Source of the DNA: Candidatus Hermodarchaeota archaeon
GTDB taxonomy: Archaea > Asgardarchaeota > Hermodarchaeia > Hermodarchaeales > Hermodarchaeaceae
Assembly: GCA_016839995.1 (NCBI GenBank)
Contig: JAEOTD010000064.1
Location: forward strand, 1 to 40,416
Length of the DNA: 40,416 bases
Direction: 5' to 3'
Below, piece after piece: positions 39,702 through 40,416 of the stretch. Position 1 is the first letter of the stretch. Every line of letters begins with the position of its first letter. The notes beneath the pieces were generated by a model, which had not been told where the DNA came from, did not search any database, and saw nothing but the letters and a program-made list of their open reading frames with translations. The translations under genes and the position numbers were made by a program.

Positions 39702-40416
39702 ATGACGAAGCAAACCACCTGGGATGTGCGGGTCATAATCCATAACGCAATACTCTTCAGCATCAGCCCCCGCAAAGACGAAGTGGGTCTCCAAGCCAGT
39801 GTCATTTTTCGCAAACAATACTGGCGGGTCGTCCTCGGTGACGAACAAATCAGTGAATTTCTGCGTGCCTACAAAGAATTCATGAGCCACGTGCAATCCA
39901 CTGACATCCCCGCCCTCCCCATACACATCCATGGCGCCAAATACATCTTCTCCAATATCGACGACCTCCTCCTTGTATTTATCAGCCACACGCAAGACGA
40001 AGACAACCGTGTTGGTGAAAAAGTCAAAACCGCCCTCCGCATGCTCGTGGGCAAATACGGCACCGAACAAACCAAAGAAATCGGCACCAGCGACGATCCT
40101 CAACCCATCGAAGACCTCATCGACAACTACATCATGAGCAAACTCAAAGTCAGCCTCGTCGGAGAAGGCGGCGTCGGCAAAACCACCCTCCTCCGACTCC
40201 TCAAAGGCAGCGCCCCACCCACCGAATACGTCCCCACCATCGCCTTAAGCATCGAACAGATCGAGGCCACACGCTACGGCACCTACTCCATCATCCTCTG
40301 GGACTTCGCCGGCCAAGAACGCTTCCGCCGCCTCTGGACCATCTACTTCCGCGGCTCCGACATCGTCTTCATCATCACCGACTCCACCCTCAACAACGTC
40401 ATCGCCACCAAAGAAA
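39702..40416 (+). CDS. Longin/profilin-like domain fused to Arf-like small GTPase, 3' end cut by window
   Basis: An open frame from ATG 39702 (preceded by an in-frame TAA at 39693) runs off the right edge, giving 238 residues. Residues about 8-125 look like a longin- or roadblock-type fold (WRVVLGDEQISEFLRAYKEF; PIHIHGAKYIFSNIDDLLLV; VKTALRMLVGKYG). Residues 146-238 are a small GTPase: G1 VGEGGVGKTTLL (153-164), G2 Thr179 in YVPTIAL, G3 LWDFAGQERFRRLW (199-212), then YFRGSDIVFIITDSTL, all close to the Arf/SRbeta pattern. G4 and G5 are beyond the window. Codons are strongly C-ending. It faces a long coiled-coil gene. Confidence 0.82.
   Translation, partial: MTKQTTWDVRVIIHNAILFSISPRKDEVGLQASVIFRKQYWRVVLGDEQISEFLRAYKEFMSHVQSTDIPALPIHIHGAKYIFSNIDDLLLVFISHTQDEDNRVGEKVKTALRMLVGKYGTEQTKEIGTSDDPQPIEDLIDNYIMSKLKVSLVGEGGVGKTTLLRLLKGSAPPTEYVPTIALSIEQIEATRYGTYSIILWDFAGQERFRRLWTIYFRGSDIVFIITDSTLNNVIATKE

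Noticed and set aside
39678..40103. Minus-strand open frame overlapping the 5' part of the GTPase gene
   Set aside because: The plus strand encodes a continuous domain plus GTPase with clear G1-G3 motifs; the opposite frame is an antisense shadow.

Overview
The window is archaeal chromosome, gene-dense and free of mobile elements, CRISPR arrays and rRNA. Domain-level evidence: the archaeal-only CoA route (pantoate kinase and phosphopantoate-beta-alanine ligase), two geranylgeranyl-reductase-type flavoproteins, archaeal GluRS, proteasome beta, EndA-type tRNA splicing endonuclease, an archaeal histone, HerA, LipS-type lipoyl synthases and a tRNA with bulge-helix-bulge introns. eL13 points away from Euryarchaeota. 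Two roadblock-type proteins, one with a long polyproline linker, and an Arf-like GTPase joined to a profilin/longin-like N-terminal domain suggest an Asgard lineage. A Heimdallarchaeia-like host is possible but I cannot prove the rank. GTG and TTG starts with GAGG-type ribosome binding sites are common.

Left part (1-9.8 kb): a tightly overlapping minus-strand operon covers ketopantoate to 4'-phosphopantetheine (PoK-PPS-PanE-PanB-CoaBC, the last cut by the window edge). It diverges from an ECF-type vitamin transporter S component across a region with a 23-bp perfect palindrome. Then come a free-standing roadblock protein, HypB with a His-rich tail, an orphan protein, PRPP synthase, a small Cys-pair protein and a tRNA-Gln(CTG) interrupted by two 25-nt introns. 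A DUF2148 ferredoxin-like protein follows.

Centre (9.9-20.2 kb): a GGR-like flavoprotein lies just ahead of a radical SAM / lipoate ligase / radical SAM operon, probably a LipS1-LipS2-type lipoyl assembly system with a possible flavoprotein electron donor. Next are a proteasome beta subunit with an unusual active-site residue, eL13 fused to two helix-hairpin-helix modules, a head-to-head pair of eIF2B/R15P-isomerase-family genes, a ferredoxin-GGR pair for archaeal lipid saturation, and two small membrane proteins.

Right part (20.5-40.4 kb): a roadblock-polyproline-helical protein, GluRS, AK6/Fap7, winged-helix proteins, a surface-anchored protein, HerA, a probable unclassified structured RNA (about 28690-28939), a NapH-like polyferredoxin with a 51-residue membrane partner, a zinc-ribbon coiled-coil protein divergent from a stomatin, EndA, a PhoU-like protein, UppP, a histone and an aminotransferase. 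At the right edge a long coiled-coil protein diverges from the longin-like/Arf-like GTPase, which is cut off by the window end.

The most notable items are the two-intron tRNA-Gln with its endonuclease in the same window, the LipS cluster with the flavoprotein, the eL13-HhH fusion, the polyproline roadblock protein, the GTPase with a divergent coiled-coil neighbour, and the unexplained structured RNA. Functions given for unnamed genes are inferences from sequence reading only.
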